Part shown: positions 1 through 8,912 of the stretch, piece after piece
How the letters are laid out: each line of letters opens with the position of its first letter
How positions within the stretch are numbered: position 1 is the stretch's first letter
Origin: Microbulbifer sp. YPW16
GTDB taxonomy: Bacteria > Pseudomonadota > Gammaproteobacteria > Pseudomonadales > Cellvibrionaceae
NCBI RefSeq assembly: GCF_021290385.1
Contig: NZ_CP089928.1
Span: 1,348,501-1,412,500, forward strand
Length of the DNA: 64,000 nucleotides
Direction: 5' to 3'
Notes under the pieces: generated by a model
Database searches by the model: none
What the model saw: the letters and a program-made list of their open reading frames with translations, nothing else
What the model was told of the DNA's origin: nothing
Translations under genes and position numbers: made by a program

Positions 1-1647
1 GACAACACCATACACCTCGGCACCGGCGGTGGTATTGAGACCATCCACCAGGTCCCGTATGGCACTATCGGCGCCGTAGCCGTCGTTCTCGATTTCCATC
101 AGGCCGATGATGTCTGCGTTCATGGCCCGGATTGCAGCGATGATTTTGTCCCGCTGGCGCTGGAACTCTTCCGGGGTGTCAGCACCGCGATCGGTCGGGA
201 ATCCTCCACCATTACCGTCGCCGTTGAAGTAGTTCAGCACATTGAAGCTGGCCAGCCGCAGGCTGCCCTCACCCGGTAGCTCCGGCGCCGGGTTTCGTGG
301 GTTGGTATCGCTGAACTGCGGCGCCTCTACCGGGTGTACACGGTAGGCTCCGAAACCGTAGCCGATCACCCCGCGCAGGCCGGCAACCCTAGCCCCCGCG
401 CGCAGGCTGTTAGTGGCATCCAGCTGCGGTGCCGGGTAGGGAATTACCCCTGGGTTCTGCACCGTTGAACCGTCATCCAGCAGTATGCGGTTCAGGTCAT
501 TGGCGGCCTGCTGGGCCAGGGCCGCCGGCCCCGGCTCGACGATATTGGTGGGAATAAACAGGCGGCCGAAAGACAGCTCTGCCTCCCCATAACGGGCCAG
601 GTTGTAATGGCCGGTGACGGTCAGTTCCTGCGCAAATTCCACCAGCATGCCCTCGAAACGCTCGGGCGCATCGGCGCTGGCAAAAGGCAGTACCGGCTGT
701 GCAGCGGTAACACTGTGACCGCTGCTACAGACCTTGACGCCGTCGATCCCGGTCAGCTCGGTAAAGTCGTAATACTCGGTGACATTGCCGACGACACGCA
801 CCAGGTCACCGACCTGTACCTCGACACCAAAACCGCTGTCATAGACGAATAGGCCCTCTGAGGTAGTATCGAGCCCATCCTGGTCTGCGTCCTCTTCCTG
901 CAGGAAGAATCCCCCCAGGCCACTGGCCGTGTCCCGGAAATCCCCTACCACCACGGCCTCCACCTCGACGCGTTCACCGTCGAGCGGGCTGGCGGCACCA
1001 CTGCCCTGTACGGCGCTGACCAGGGTGGCGGACTCGCCGCACTGGCCCATCGCGACGCCGCCACCGCCAGTGTCGCCATCGGCCCCGCCGTGAGAGCCGA
1101 GGTTGTCAAAGTTGTCCTGCCCGGCACTGGTCCATTCAAGAAGCGGATCAAAGGTGTTGCCGCCATCGGTACGGCCGCTGGTGACCCCCTCATTGCGCCG
1201 TAGTGTCTGGTTCTGGGTGCCCACCGCGCTGTCGCCCCACTGGCTGCCGGGGTCCACGCCGACCTGGCCGATCACATCCACCGGTTGTCCCAGCCGGCTC
1301 AGCACGACTGCGTCATCGCCATTGAACAGGCCGCCGCCATAGGTCTGGTCCGCCTGCGCCAGCATGGCGGGATCGGCGCTGCCATGAGCCAGCACGAATA
1401 CCTGGCCGTCGGCCAGGGCCCCTGTCAGGCCAATACTGGCACCCGGCGATACCGAGCCGTTGAAATAGACCTCTACCGCATAGTCCGCCAGGTCCACGGG
1501 TGCACCGGTACCGTTATAGATTTCCAGTGCCTTGTTGTTACTGCTGCCCTCGATGTATTCGGATATCAGCAGGTCCGCGGAAGCCACACCGGGAAGCATG
1601 CCGGAGAGAAGTAACGTGGGCAGCCATGCGCCCTTGAATCGTTTCAT
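1..1647 (-). CDS. ExeM/NucH-family secreted endonuclease, 3' end cut off
   Basis: The frame begins at an ATG (1645-1647) and runs open for 549 codons to the window edge, so the C-terminus is missing. The N-terminus is a signal peptide (basic start MKRFKG, hydrophobic core, ASA cleavage site). A lamin-tail domain follows at about residues 22-150 (LLISEYIEGSSNNKALEIYN). Then comes an OB-fold-like segment (VGDLVRVVGNVTEYYDF, about 285-300). An endonuclease/exonuclease/phosphatase fold opens near residue 440 (LRLASFNVLNYF), with the metal-binding Glu in GLMEIEND near residue 500. Family members are exported metal-dependent nucleases that degrade extracellular DNA for phosphate or biofilm turnover. 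The upstream region has one CTGTCAT half-site (1793-1799 reversed) resembling a Pho box, too little to claim regulation. Confidence 0.88.
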   Translation of the reverse strand, partial: MKRFKGAWLPTLLLSGMLPGVASADLLISEYIEGSSNNKALEIYNGTGAPVDLADYAVEVYFNGSVSPGASIGLTGALADGQVFVLAHGSADPAMLAQADQTYGGGLFNGDDAVVLSRLGQPVDVIGQVGVDPGSQWGDSAVGTQNQTLRRNEGVTSGRTDGGNTFDPLLEWTSAGQDNFDNLGSHGGADGDTGGGGVAMGQCGESATLVSAVQGSGAASPLDGERVEVEAVVVGDFRDTASGLGGFFLQEEDADQDGLDTTSEGLFVYDSGFGVEVQVGDLVRVVGNVTEYYDFTELTGIDGVKVCSSGHSVTAAQPVLPFASADAPERFEGMLVEFAQELTVTGHYNLARYGEAELSFGRLFIPTNIVEPGPAALAQQAANDLNRILLDDGSTVQNPGVIPYPAPQLDATNSLRAGARVAGLRGVIGYGFGAYRVHPVEAPQFSDTNPRNPAPELPGEGSLRLASFNVLNYFNGDGNGGGFPTDRGADTPEEFQRQRDKIIAAIRAMNADIIGLMEIENDGYGADSAIRDLVDGLNTTAGAEVYGVV

Positions 1648-1897
1648 TAGGTTTGTCCCTGTCGTTATCGTGCAGTGGAGGCTGCGTTCACAAGTGCCCG
1701 GGATGACACTCTCAACCCGGCCCCAGACACGCGGTTTATTCCCCCTGCGCTAATGGATTTCCGGAACAACCGCTTCCGGGAGCGCGACAGGATGACAGCC
1801 GTTTCCTAACAACAGATGAGAAAAGGATGAAGAATTGCGGTACAGGAGGTTACCGTGTGGAGCATCCCACACTTGCAATGTGACTGGTGACCATTCA

Positions 1898-1922
1898 TAA
1901 AAAACCCGCGTTATGGCGGGCT
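1898..1922 (-). terminator. Terminator after msrA
   Basis: Read on the minus strand this is CCCGC-cataa-GCGGG followed by six T, 27 bases past the msrA stop. The rest of the 1648-1948 gap holds the leader of the nuclease gene and a small GTGTGG-agcat-CCACAC hairpin (1855-1872). I see no gene in it. Confidence 0.8.
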
Positions 1923-1948
1923 TCACTCGTACAAATCCAGGTGGGCGA

Positions 1949-2536
1949 TCAGGTCCCTCCCCACACCTCTTCCAGCCGCTGGTCGCGGCCACAGCGGTAG
2001 CGATAAAACTTGTAGCGCACGGGGTTGCGCTGGTAATAATTCTGGTGGTACTGCTCGGCAGGGTAGAAGGTAGCGGCTGGGACAATTTCAGTAACGATTT
2101 TCTTGCCCAGTTTTTCCTCTAGCACTTTCTTGCTTTCCTCGGCCTGGCGCTTCTCGCGCTCATTGGCATAGAAGATGGCACTGCGGTACTGGCTGCCGCG
2201 ATCACAGAACTGGCCGCCGGCATCGAAGGGGTCCACATTGCGCCAGAACACCTGCAATAGCTGCGGGTAGCTTACCTTGCTCGCATCGTATTTCACCTGC
2301 ACCACCTCGGCGTGACCGGTACCCCCGCTTGAAACCTGGTCGTAGGTGGGGTTTTCCACTTCGCCGCCGCTGTAGCCGGATGTTGTCTCCAGTACACCCT
2401 CAAGCTTGTCGTAGGGCGGTTCCATGCACCAGAAGCAGCCGCCAGCAAAAACCGCGGTACGGATGCTCTTGGTATCGTCCTGGGCCAGCGGGCCCGCCGC
2501 ACCGATAATCAATAATAAGGCCAGTAGCCAGCGCAT
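1949..2536 (-). CDS. msrA: Peptide methionine-S-sulfoxide reductase MsrA, exported form
   Basis: MsrA reduces the S epimer of methionine sulfoxide in proteins. The active-site motif GCFWC is at residues 33-37, with C34 the likely catalytic cysteine. The conserved YSGG and QFCDRGSQYRS segments follow. I chose the ATG at 2536 because GGAGAAGGAA lies just upstream and because this start gives a clean hydrophobic signal sequence (MRWLLALLLIIGAAGPLA); the ATG at 2575 would add 13 polar residues in front of it. The product is 195 residues and probably periplasmic or lipid-side, unlike the usual cytosolic MsrA. It ends with its own terminator. Confidence 0.93.
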   Translation of the reverse strand: MRWLLALLLIIGAAGPLAQDDTKSIRTAVFAGGCFWCMEPPYDKLEGVLETTSGYSGGEVENPTYDQVSSGGTGHAEVVQVKYDASKVSYPQLLQVFWRNVDPFDAGGQFCDRGSQYRSAIFYANEREKRQAEESKKVLEEKLGKKIVTEIVPAATFYPAEQYHQNYYQRNPVRYKFYRYRCGRDQRLEEVWGGT

Positions 2537-2614
2537 CCTCACATTCCTTCTCCGGGTTATGTATATGTGCACCATACGTGCATAGCCGCGCTCCGGATTC
2601 CGGGGCGGTATCTC

Positions 2615-3784
2615 TCAGACCACGCCCCGCAGCGCCCGTTCAAGGATGGCGCTGTATCCGGCCGCATCGAATTCCAGCGGGTTGCCCGCCGCCGCCGCGT
2701 CGGCCACAGCCATATTGCCCACCTGCTCCACCTGGTCAGTGCCGATACCGATTTCCTCCAGGCTGTGGGGAATACCGATCTCGGCGCGCAGGGCCAGGAT
2801 CCAGTTGAGTACACCGGCAAACCCCGCCTGTGGCAGGTCCAGGTAGCGCGCCAGCCGCTCCATTGGTGCCTCCAGTGCGTCGCGATTGGCCTGCAACACG
2901 TAGGGCATCAGTACCGCATTCAGCAGGCCGTGGTGCGCATCGTAGAGCGCACCCAGCGGGTGGGACAGCGCATGCATGGCCCCCAGCCCACGCTGGAAGG
3001 CGGTGGCACCCATGCTGGAAGCCACCAGCATCTGCTGGCGCGCCTCGATATTACGTCCATCCGCCACCGCACGCGGCAGGTATTCATGCACCAGCCGCAT
3101 GCCCTCCAGTGCGATTCCCTCGGCCATGGGGTGGTAGCCGCGCGCACAGAAAGCCTCCAGATTGTGCGAGAGCGCGTCCATGCCGGTGGCAGCAGTGATA
3201 CTGTGGGGCAGCCCTGTGCTCAGCTCCGGGTCCAGGATCACCAGTGCCGGCAGCATTTTCGGGTGGAAGATAATCCGCTTGACCCGGGCCACCTCGTCGG
3301 TGATTACCGACGAGCGCCCCACTTCCGAACCGGTGCCGGCGGTGGTGGGAACGGCGATGACCGGTACCATGCCGGCCTCGTCCACACGCCGGAAATTGTC
3401 CCCGACGTCCTCGAAATCCCACAGTGGCCGCCTCTGTCCGGCCATCAGGGCGATGGCCTTGGCGGCATCCATGGCCGAGCCGCCGCCGAAGGCTATTACC
3501 CCGTCGTGCCAGCCGGCACGCAGGGCCGCCACCCCACTGTCCACATTGGCGCCGTTGGGATTACTTTTCACATCGGCAAACACCGCAATCTTCAGTCCGT
3601 CATTGCGGCAGATCCGCAACGCGGTTTCCACCATTGGCAGGTCCGCCAGGCCGGGATCGGTCACCAGCATTGGCGTGTGGATTCCCAGCTCCCGGCAGGC
3701 CGCGGGCAGTTCATTCACCCTGCCGGGCCCCACGCGCATGGCGGTGGGGTAATTCCAGTTTACGGAGGGGGCTCGGGTGTTCAT
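2615..3784 (-). CDS. Iron-containing (type III) alcohol dehydrogenase
   Basis: This 389-residue protein fits the Fe-ADH family, which interconverts alcohols and aldehydes with NAD(P). The nucleotide-binding GGGSAMD is at residues 100-106 and PTTAGTGSEV at 146-155. The metal ligands by family spacing are D203, H207, H271 and H285; the last two are 14 apart, as in FucO. The gene is last of three tightly spaced leftward genes, 15 bases after the aldehyde dehydrogenase and downstream of a glutamine synthetase-like gene. That arrangement suggests it oxidises the hydroxyl group of a gamma-glutamylated amino alcohol. The substrate is an inference from context. Confidence 0.9.
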   Translation of the reverse strand: MNTRAPSVNWNYPTAMRVGPGRVNELPAACRELGIHTPMLVTDPGLADLPMVETALRICRNDGLKIAVFADVKSNPNGANVDSGVAALRAGWHDGVIAFGGGSAMDAAKAIALMAGQRRPLWDFEDVGDNFRRVDEAGMVPVIAVPTTAGTGSEVGRSSVITDEVARVKRIIFHPKMLPALVILDPELSTGLPHSITAATGMDALSHNLEAFCARGYHPMAEGIALEGMRLVHEYLPRAVADGRNIEARQQMLVASSMGATAFQRGLGAMHALSHPLGALYDAHHGLLNAVLMPYVLQANRDALEAPMERLARYLDLPQAGFAGVLNWILALRAEIGIPHSLEEIGIGTDQVEQVGNMAVADAAAAGNPLEFDAAGYSAILERALRGVV

Positions 3785-3799
3785 GGCGGGCCTCGGGGC

Positions 3800-5188
3800 T
3801 CAGGGTTGGTGTTTCAGGTGAAAAGACTTGGGACGGGTCAGGTGTTCGTAGCCGATGCCGGACAGGGTGCAGCCGCGACCGGAGTTCTTGACGCCGGTCC
3901 AGGCCAGGGCCGGATCGAGGTAATCACAGCGGTTCATAAATACCGTACCGCATTCCAGCCGCCCACCCAGTGCCAGTGCGGCCTGTTCATCGGCGGTGAA
4001 GATGGCCGCGGTCAGGCCGAATTCGCTGTCGTTCATGAGTGCCAGCGCCTCGGCATCATCGCGTACCGGCATCAACCCCACGACCGGTCCGAAAGACTCC
4101 TCGCGCATCACCCGCATACTGTGGTCCACGCCGGTAAGCAGCTGGGGCGCCAGGTAGGCAGTGCCGCGCCGGTCCATGGCAAAACCGGACGGATCGATAT
4201 GGGCGGTGGCACCCGCGGCAATGGCCTCGTCCACCTGGGCGCGGACAAAGTCGGCCGCCTCGGCACGCACCAGCGGGCCCAGGTTGGTGTCCGGGTCATC
4301 GGGCCGGCCCAGCCGGTAGGCGCCCACAATCCCGGCCGCGCGCTCCACAAACTCGTCGTGCAGCGACTCGTGTACGTAAATACGCTCGATACCGCAACAG
4401 GACTGGCCGGAATTGAAATAGGCCCCGTCGATCGCGGCGGCCACCGCATGGTCCAGGTCCGCGTCCGCCCGGACATAAGCGGGATCCTTGCCGCCCAGCT
4501 CCAGGCCCAGCTTGATAAAACGACCCGCGGCAGCGCGCTCCACCATGCGACCACCGGCCACCGAGCCGGTAAAGGCCACATGAGCCACTTCCGGTGCGCG
4601 CACCAGGTTCTCGGTGTCGGCATGGGACAGGTGCAGGTACTGGAATACCCCCTGCGGCAGCCCGGCTTCGGCAAACACCTCCACCATCTGCTCAGCGCAC
4701 AGCGGCGTCTGTGCGGAGTGCTTCAGGATCACCGCATTGCCCGCCAGTAGCGCCGGCACCACGGCATTGACCGCCGTCAGGTAAGGGTAATTCCACGGCG
4801 CCACTACCAGGGAAGTACCCAATGGTTCGCGCCGGATCAGTCGCGTGAAGCCGGTCTTTTCCGGCAGGCGGATATCCGCCAGGGAGTCTGCGGCAATATC
4901 TGCCATGTAATTGGCCCGCTCGGCAAAGCCGAGGATTTCGCCCTCGGCGAAGCGGATCGGCCGGCCCATCATCCAGCACAACTCTTCCCCCAGCCGCGCC
5001 CTGCGATCCAGCATCAACATCACTGCCTGGCGCACGATGGCGACCCGCTCGGCCAGCGGGGTGCGGGCCCAGGCCGGTTGCGCACCAGCCGCCAGCTCCA
5101 GTGCCGCGCTGATTTCAGGAGGTTCCGCCAGCGGGCGCTCGACGTAGACCGAGTGATCGATGGGCGAAATACACTGCAGTTTTTGCAT
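3800..5188 (-). CDS. NAD(P)-dependent aldehyde dehydrogenase
   Basis: This 462-residue ALDH superfamily enzyme oxidises an aldehyde to an acid. The substrate-pocket PWNYP is at residues 131-135 and the FTGS cofactor motif at 206-209. The general-base Glu is E230 in LELGGKDP and the nucleophile is C264 in GQSCCG. It sits between a glutamine synthetase-like gene 43 bases upstream and an iron alcohol dehydrogenase 15 bases downstream. This suggests the trio runs glutamylation, alcohol oxidation and aldehyde oxidation in sequence. No gamma-glutamyl hydrolase is visible in the window, so the final release step must be encoded elsewhere if the model holds. Confidence 0.92.
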   Translation of the reverse strand: MQKLQCISPIDHSVYVERPLAEPPEISAALELAAGAQPAWARTPLAERVAIVRQAVMLMLDRRARLGEELCWMMGRPIRFAEGEILGFAERANYMADIAADSLADIRLPEKTGFTRLIRREPLGTSLVVAPWNYPYLTAVNAVVPALLAGNAVILKHSAQTPLCAEQMVEVFAEAGLPQGVFQYLHLSHADTENLVRAPEVAHVAFTGSVAGGRMVERAAAGRFIKLGLELGGKDPAYVRADADLDHAVAAAIDGAYFNSGQSCCGIERIYVHESLHDEFVERAAGIVGAYRLGRPDDPDTNLGPLVRAEAADFVRAQVDEAIAAGATAHIDPSGFAMDRRGTAYLAPQLLTGVDHSMRVMREESFGPVVGLMPVRDDAEALALMNDSEFGLTAAIFTADEQAALALGGRLECGTVFMNRCDYLDPALAWTGVKNSGRGCTLSGIGYEHLTRPKSFHLKHQP

Positions 5189-5231
5189 GAATTCCAGTAT
5201 CCGGTAATGGTCGGCGCGGGCCTGCCCGCGC

Positions 5232-6629
5232 TCAGATAATCTCGAAGTAGCGCTCCAGCTCCCAGTCGCTCACATGGCGACGGTACTCCCGCTCCTCCCA
5301 CTCGCGGCTGGCGACAAAATGGTCCACGAAGCTGTTGCCGAACAATTCCCGCGCGGCGTCTGACTCCCTGAGGCGTTGAGCCGAGTCCCACAGGGTGAGC
5401 GGCAGGGCCAGTTCCTCCGGCTGCTCCAGCGCGTAGGCATTGCCGGCTACCGGCTCGCCGGGCTCCCAACCCTGCAGGATGCCGTAGAGGCCCGACCCCA
5501 GCGCTGCCGCCAGGGCCAGGTAGGGATTGGCGTCGGCCGCGCCCAGCCGGTACTCGAGCCGCTGTGATTTGTCGCTGCCGGGAATCACCCGCAGGGCCGC
5601 GGTGCGGTTCTCCACCCCCCAGGTGGCTCCGGTGGGCGCCCAGAAACCGGGCACCAGCCGCCGGTAGCTGTTGACCGTGGGAGCCATCATGGCGAGGAGT
5701 TCGGGCATCAGGCGCTGCTGGCCGGCGAGGAAATGCCGCTGTACGGCACTCATGTTCTGTGGCTGCTGCGGGTCGAAGAAGGCCGACTTGCCCGAGTCGC
5801 AATCGCGCAGGGACAGGTGTATATGGCCGCTCTGGCCCGGGTAGTCGCCGGACCATTTGGCCATAAACGTCGCCATCAGCCCGTTGCGCTGGGCCAGCAC
5901 CTTGAGGAAGGTCTTGAACAGGGCAGCCTTGTCACCGGCAGCCTCGGCGCCGTCCACGGTGATCGCCGCCTCCAGCACGCCCGGCCCGGTTTCCGTATGC
6001 AGCCCCTCGATGGGGAAGTCCATCCGCTCGCCCAGCTCCAGGATCTGGCGATGCAGTTCCGAGTGGACCGAGTTGCGGATGACCGAGTAACCAAACCAGT
6101 CCGGGGTAAAGGGTTTGAGGTTGCGGAAACCTTTTTCCCGCGCGGAATCCGGCGTCTCGTCAAACAGGAAGAATTCGTACTCCAGTGCGCCCATGGGCTC
6201 GAAACCCGCCTCACGGCAGCGTTGCACCACCCGGCGCAGGGTGCCGCGGGGACAGACCTCCTCTGCCTGGCGGTCAAACTCCGCCAGGAACAGCAACATG
6301 CCATCCTCGAAGGGAATCTCACGACAGCTTTCCGGGAGAACCCGCACCGGGGCATCGGGATAGCCCGTGTGCCAGCCGGTGTAGCTGGCATTGTCGTAGA
6401 GCTGGTCCTTGACGTCCCAACCCAGTATCACGTCGCAGAAAGCGAAGCCGTGCTCCAGGGCGGAGAAGAATTTGTCGCGGCTCATGTACTTGCCGCGCAT
6501 CACGCCGTCGTTGTCAAACAGCCCCACCTTGACGTGGGTCAGCTGGCGTTCTTCGACAATCTGCCGGGCCTGGGCGGCAGTCCGTACCTCTCGCGGCAAT
6601 AATCCGGGGGGCTGGCTCGGATCGAGCAT
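5232..6629 (-). CDS. Glutamine synthetase-family gamma-glutamyl-amine ligase
   Basis: This 465-residue protein has the glutamine synthetase fold: a beta-grasp N-terminus (KVGLFDNDGVMRGKYMS) and the catalytic core with SGHIHLSLRD and PGSDKSQRLEYRLGAADANP. Its length and the N-terminal 'D-x-x-G-x-x-R-G-K' style fit the PuuA/IpuC/GlnA4 branch, which ligates glutamate to polyamines or amino alcohols, better than housekeeping GlnA. It heads a leftward three-gene unit with an aldehyde dehydrogenase and an iron alcohol dehydrogenase, the enzyme set expected for catabolism of a gamma-glutamylated amino alcohol or amine. The specific substrate is not visible in the sequence. Confidence 0.88.
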   Translation of the reverse strand: MLDPSQPPGLLPREVRTAAQARQIVEERQLTHVKVGLFDNDGVMRGKYMSRDKFFSALEHGFAFCDVILGWDVKDQLYDNASYTGWHTGYPDAPVRVLPESCREIPFEDGMLLFLAEFDRQAEEVCPRGTLRRVVQRCREAGFEPMGALEYEFFLFDETPDSAREKGFRNLKPFTPDWFGYSVIRNSVHSELHRQILELGERMDFPIEGLHTETGPGVLEAAITVDGAEAAGDKAALFKTFLKVLAQRNGLMATFMAKWSGDYPGQSGHIHLSLRDCDSGKSAFFDPQQPQNMSAVQRHFLAGQQRLMPELLAMMAPTVNSYRRLVPGFWAPTGATWGVENRTAALRVIPGSDKSQRLEYRLGAADANPYLALAAALGSGLYGILQGWEPGEPVAGNAYALEQPEELALPLTLWDSAQRLRESDAARELFGNSFVDHFVASREWEEREYRRHVSDWELERYFEII

Positions 6630-6814
6630 CGGGGGCCTCGCTATTGTTGTTATCCACCAGCGGGTATCTCGCTAACAGCATAGTCAATGCGGGGCCATTC
6701 GGTGACCACAGGGCCAGATGTGCACTTCCCGCACGCCGGTGCTTTCAGCGACGCCGCGCAGGGTTTATAATCCGCCCTCCCGAATTTTCGTCCACTTTTT
6801 AATCAGGAACAGCA

Positions 6815-7351
6815 ATGAGCTTCGACAAGGTTTCCGCAGGTAAGGACCTGCCCAACGATATCAACGTCATCATCGAAATCCCGGCCAACCACGACCCGAT
6901 CAAGTACGAAGTGGACAAGGATGCAGACGCGGTGTTCGTGGACCGTTTCGTGGCCACCCCGATGTTCTACCCGGCCAACTACGGCTACGTGCCGCAGACC
7001 CTGTCCGAGGACGGCGATCCCCTCGACGTGCTGGTTGTGGCCCCCTACCCGGTAATGGTTGGCTCCGTGATCCGCTCCCGCGTAATCGGCGTGCTGAAGA
7101 TGACCGATGAGTCCGGTGTCGACGCCAAGCTGCTGGCGGTACCGCACACCAAACTGACCAAGCTGTACGACCACGTACAGGAAATCGGCGACCTGCCGGA
7201 ACTGCTGCTGAAGCAGATCGAGCACTACTTCGAGAACTACAAGGCGCTGGAAGCCGGCAAGTGGGTGAAGGTAGACGGCTGGGACAACGCCGACGCCGCC
7301 CGCGCCGAAGTTATGTCCTCCCGCGAGCGCTACCTGAAAGAGGAAGGCTGA
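6815..7351 (+). CDS. ppa: Inorganic pyrophosphatase
   Basis: This is a 178-residue family I soluble pyrophosphatase that hydrolyses PPi to drive biosynthesis. The signature DGDPLDVLV with the Mg-binding aspartates lies near residues 66-74, and the [10 protein letters not shown] segment before it is also conserved. AGGAAC precedes the ATG by 6 bases. The gene stands alone, divergent from the glutamine synthetase-like operon, and ends in a symmetrical terminator shared with the convergent gene. Confidence 0.97.
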   Translation: MSFDKVSAGKDLPNDINVIIEIPANHDPIKYEVDKDADAVFVDRFVATPMFYPANYGYVPQTLSEDGDPLDVLVVAPYPVMVGSVIRSRVIGVLKMTDESGVDAKLLAVPHTKLTKLYDHVQEIGDLPELLLKQIEHYFENYKALEAGKWVKVDGWDNADAARAEVMSSRERYLKEEG

Positions 7352-7373
7352 ATACGCCATTCCGCCCAGGTAT

Positions 7374-7403
7374 AAAAAAACCGGCCATATGGCCGGTTTT
7401 TTC
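7374..7403. terminator. Bidirectional terminator between ppa and the 7.4 kb hypothetical
   Basis: A run of seven A precedes ACCGGCCATATGGCCGGT and a run of T follows. The perfect stem with tails on both sides serves the two convergent genes. Confidence 0.92.
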
Positions 7404-7431
7404 GTTTCTGGAGCTGTCCGTGGCAATAGCC

Positions 7432-7941
7432 CTATTGCAGCTGCCAGTCCGGCACGCTGATCGGAGCGGCGGCCGGCCGCTGGTGTTCATTCTCCTCCAC
7501 CAGGTTGCCCTGCTGCGGTTTAAGGCTCAGGTGGCCGGTATCCACGTCCACAGCCGCACTGCGCTGGCGCTCGCTGTCCCGCACCAGGTTGCCTTCCATC
7601 GGGGCAACACTGAGGCCTGCCGCACCGGCAGCCGGTTTCTGCTCCGGGGCACCGGCTGTCCCGGCTCGCGATTGCGAGGGAGTTGCAGCGGATGAACTTC
7701 CCGGCTGTCCCTCGGCCTTCAATACGGCCTTTGCCCCCACTTTCTCCAGCGCCGCGAGCATCTGCTGCGCCTGCGCCTCGGGCAGGTTTTTCTTGATCGC
7801 CAGCGGGCGACCGCTGAACAGTTTCTCCACGGTGTCCGGCCCGGCCTTGAACAGGCGCGCCAGGTTGGCCTTGACGTCGCCGGCAGTAAAGCCCGGCACC
7901 AGGTCGCCGCGGAATATCAGGCTGTAGCGAGGTTCGGACAT
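7432..7941 (-). CDS. Hypothetical protein with two C-terminal EGNLV-type repeats
   Basis: I do not know a function for this 169-residue protein. Residues 1-75 form a compact domain (YSLIFRGDLVPGF, then ANLARLFKAG and a KKNL segment) of a kind I recall at the N-terminus of some gammaproteobacterial membrane proteins. A linker rich in A, S, G and P follows. The tail holds two copies of L-S-x-x-P-x-x-G-N-L-V-x-x-x-E-x-Q-R, at 110-127 and 138-155. No signal peptide or membrane segment is visible. It converges on ppa and shares its terminator. Confidence 0.75.
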   Translation of the reverse strand: MSEPRYSLIFRGDLVPGFTAGDVKANLARLFKAGPDTVEKLFSGRPLAIKKNLPEAQAQQMLAALEKVGAKAVLKAEGQPGSSSAATPSQSRAGTAGAPEQKPAAGAAGLSVAPMEGNLVRDSERQRSAAVDVDTGHLSLKPQQGNLVEENEHQRPAAAPISVPDWQLQ

Positions 7942-8019
7942 GGCTTCCTCAATCCCCTGTCATGCTTTCTTCATTGTTGTTATGGCTATTATGCCGGCCT
8001 GGCGGTGGGATTCCGTCGC

Positions 8020-8847
8020 TCAGTCGTCAGAATCCAGGGTCTGGTCCATGGTATAGGCCGGAGCCGCCGCCGTCCTGCCGCCCACCTGGCGCGCCGGCAC
8101 ACCCGCCACCGTGTAATGGGCCGGCACATCGGCCAGCACCAGGCTGCCGGCGGCAATCTTTACCCCCTCCCCCACATGCACCGGGCCCAACACCTTGGCA
8201 CCGGCACCGATCATTACGCCACGGCCGATCTTCGGGTGACGATCACCCCCACCGCTGCCACTGCCGCCCAGGGTCACCGAGTGCAGGATGGAAACGTCGT
8301 CGCCCACCACCGACGTCTCACCCACTACCAGCCCGGTGGCGTGATCAATCATGATGCCGCGGCCGAAACGGGCCGCAGGGTGTATATCCACTGCGAACTG
8401 TTCCGATACCCGGCTCTGGAAATACAGCGCCAGCGTGCGGCGCCCCTGCTCCCAGAGCCAGTGCGAAACCCGGTGCGACTGCAGGGCATGGAACCCCTTG
8501 AAATAAAGGAAAGGCGTGAGGTAGTGCTCACAGGCGGGGTCGCGGTCATACCAGGCACAGATATCCGCCTGCATGGCCCGGGAAATTTCCGCGTCGTTCT
8601 GCAATGCGGCGGCAATCACTTCCTGTAGCGCCGTGGCCGTCAGCGCGCTGTGGTCGAGTACCGAGGCGAGCTGGTAAGACAGCGCATCGTCCAGGGATTT
8701 GTGCCGCAGGATGGTATTGTGGAAATAACTGGCGAGCACCGGCTCACCCGCGGCCAGTTCCTGCGCCTCGACGCGCATCATGCCCCAGACGTCGCGCCCA
8801 TTGCCGCCGCCATGATTGCTTCCCTCGATTGCGCTTCCCTCTCCCAT
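8020..8847 (-). CDS. cysE: Serine O-acetyltransferase
   Basis: CysE makes O-acetylserine, the acceptor for sulfide in cysteine synthesis. The 275-residue protein aligns end to end with the long enterobacterial form. It has an N-terminal helical domain (MRVEAQELAAGEPVLASY) and a left-handed beta-helix of hexapeptide repeats from about residue 155. The catalytic pair by alignment is D154 and H169 (VDIHP and IDHATG), and GGDRHPKI is at about 200-207. The start at 8847 keeps a segment equivalent to the E. coli N-terminus. The last 20 residues are variable. Confidence 0.94.
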   Translation of the reverse strand: MGEGSAIEGSNHGGGNGRDVWGMMRVEAQELAAGEPVLASYFHNTILRHKSLDDALSYQLASVLDHSALTATALQEVIAAALQNDAEISRAMQADICAWYDRDPACEHYLTPFLYFKGFHALQSHRVSHWLWEQGRRTLALYFQSRVSEQFAVDIHPAARFGRGIMIDHATGLVVGETSVVGDDVSILHSVTLGGSGSGGGDRHPKIGRGVMIGAGAKVLGPVHVGEGVKIAAGSLVLADVPAHYTVAGVPARQVGGRTAAAPAYTMDQTLDSDD

Positions 8848-8912
8848 TGGCTACCGCCTGGCTCCCGTCTGGCTCATGTCATTCTCTTAGCTGGCATTCT
8901 CACAACCGGTAC

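Noticed and set aside
2567-4750. A 727-codon open frame on the plus strand
   Set aside because: It lies antisense to the alcohol and aldehyde dehydrogenase genes, has His/Gly/Gln-rich composition typical of a GC-rich shadow and no recognisable domain.
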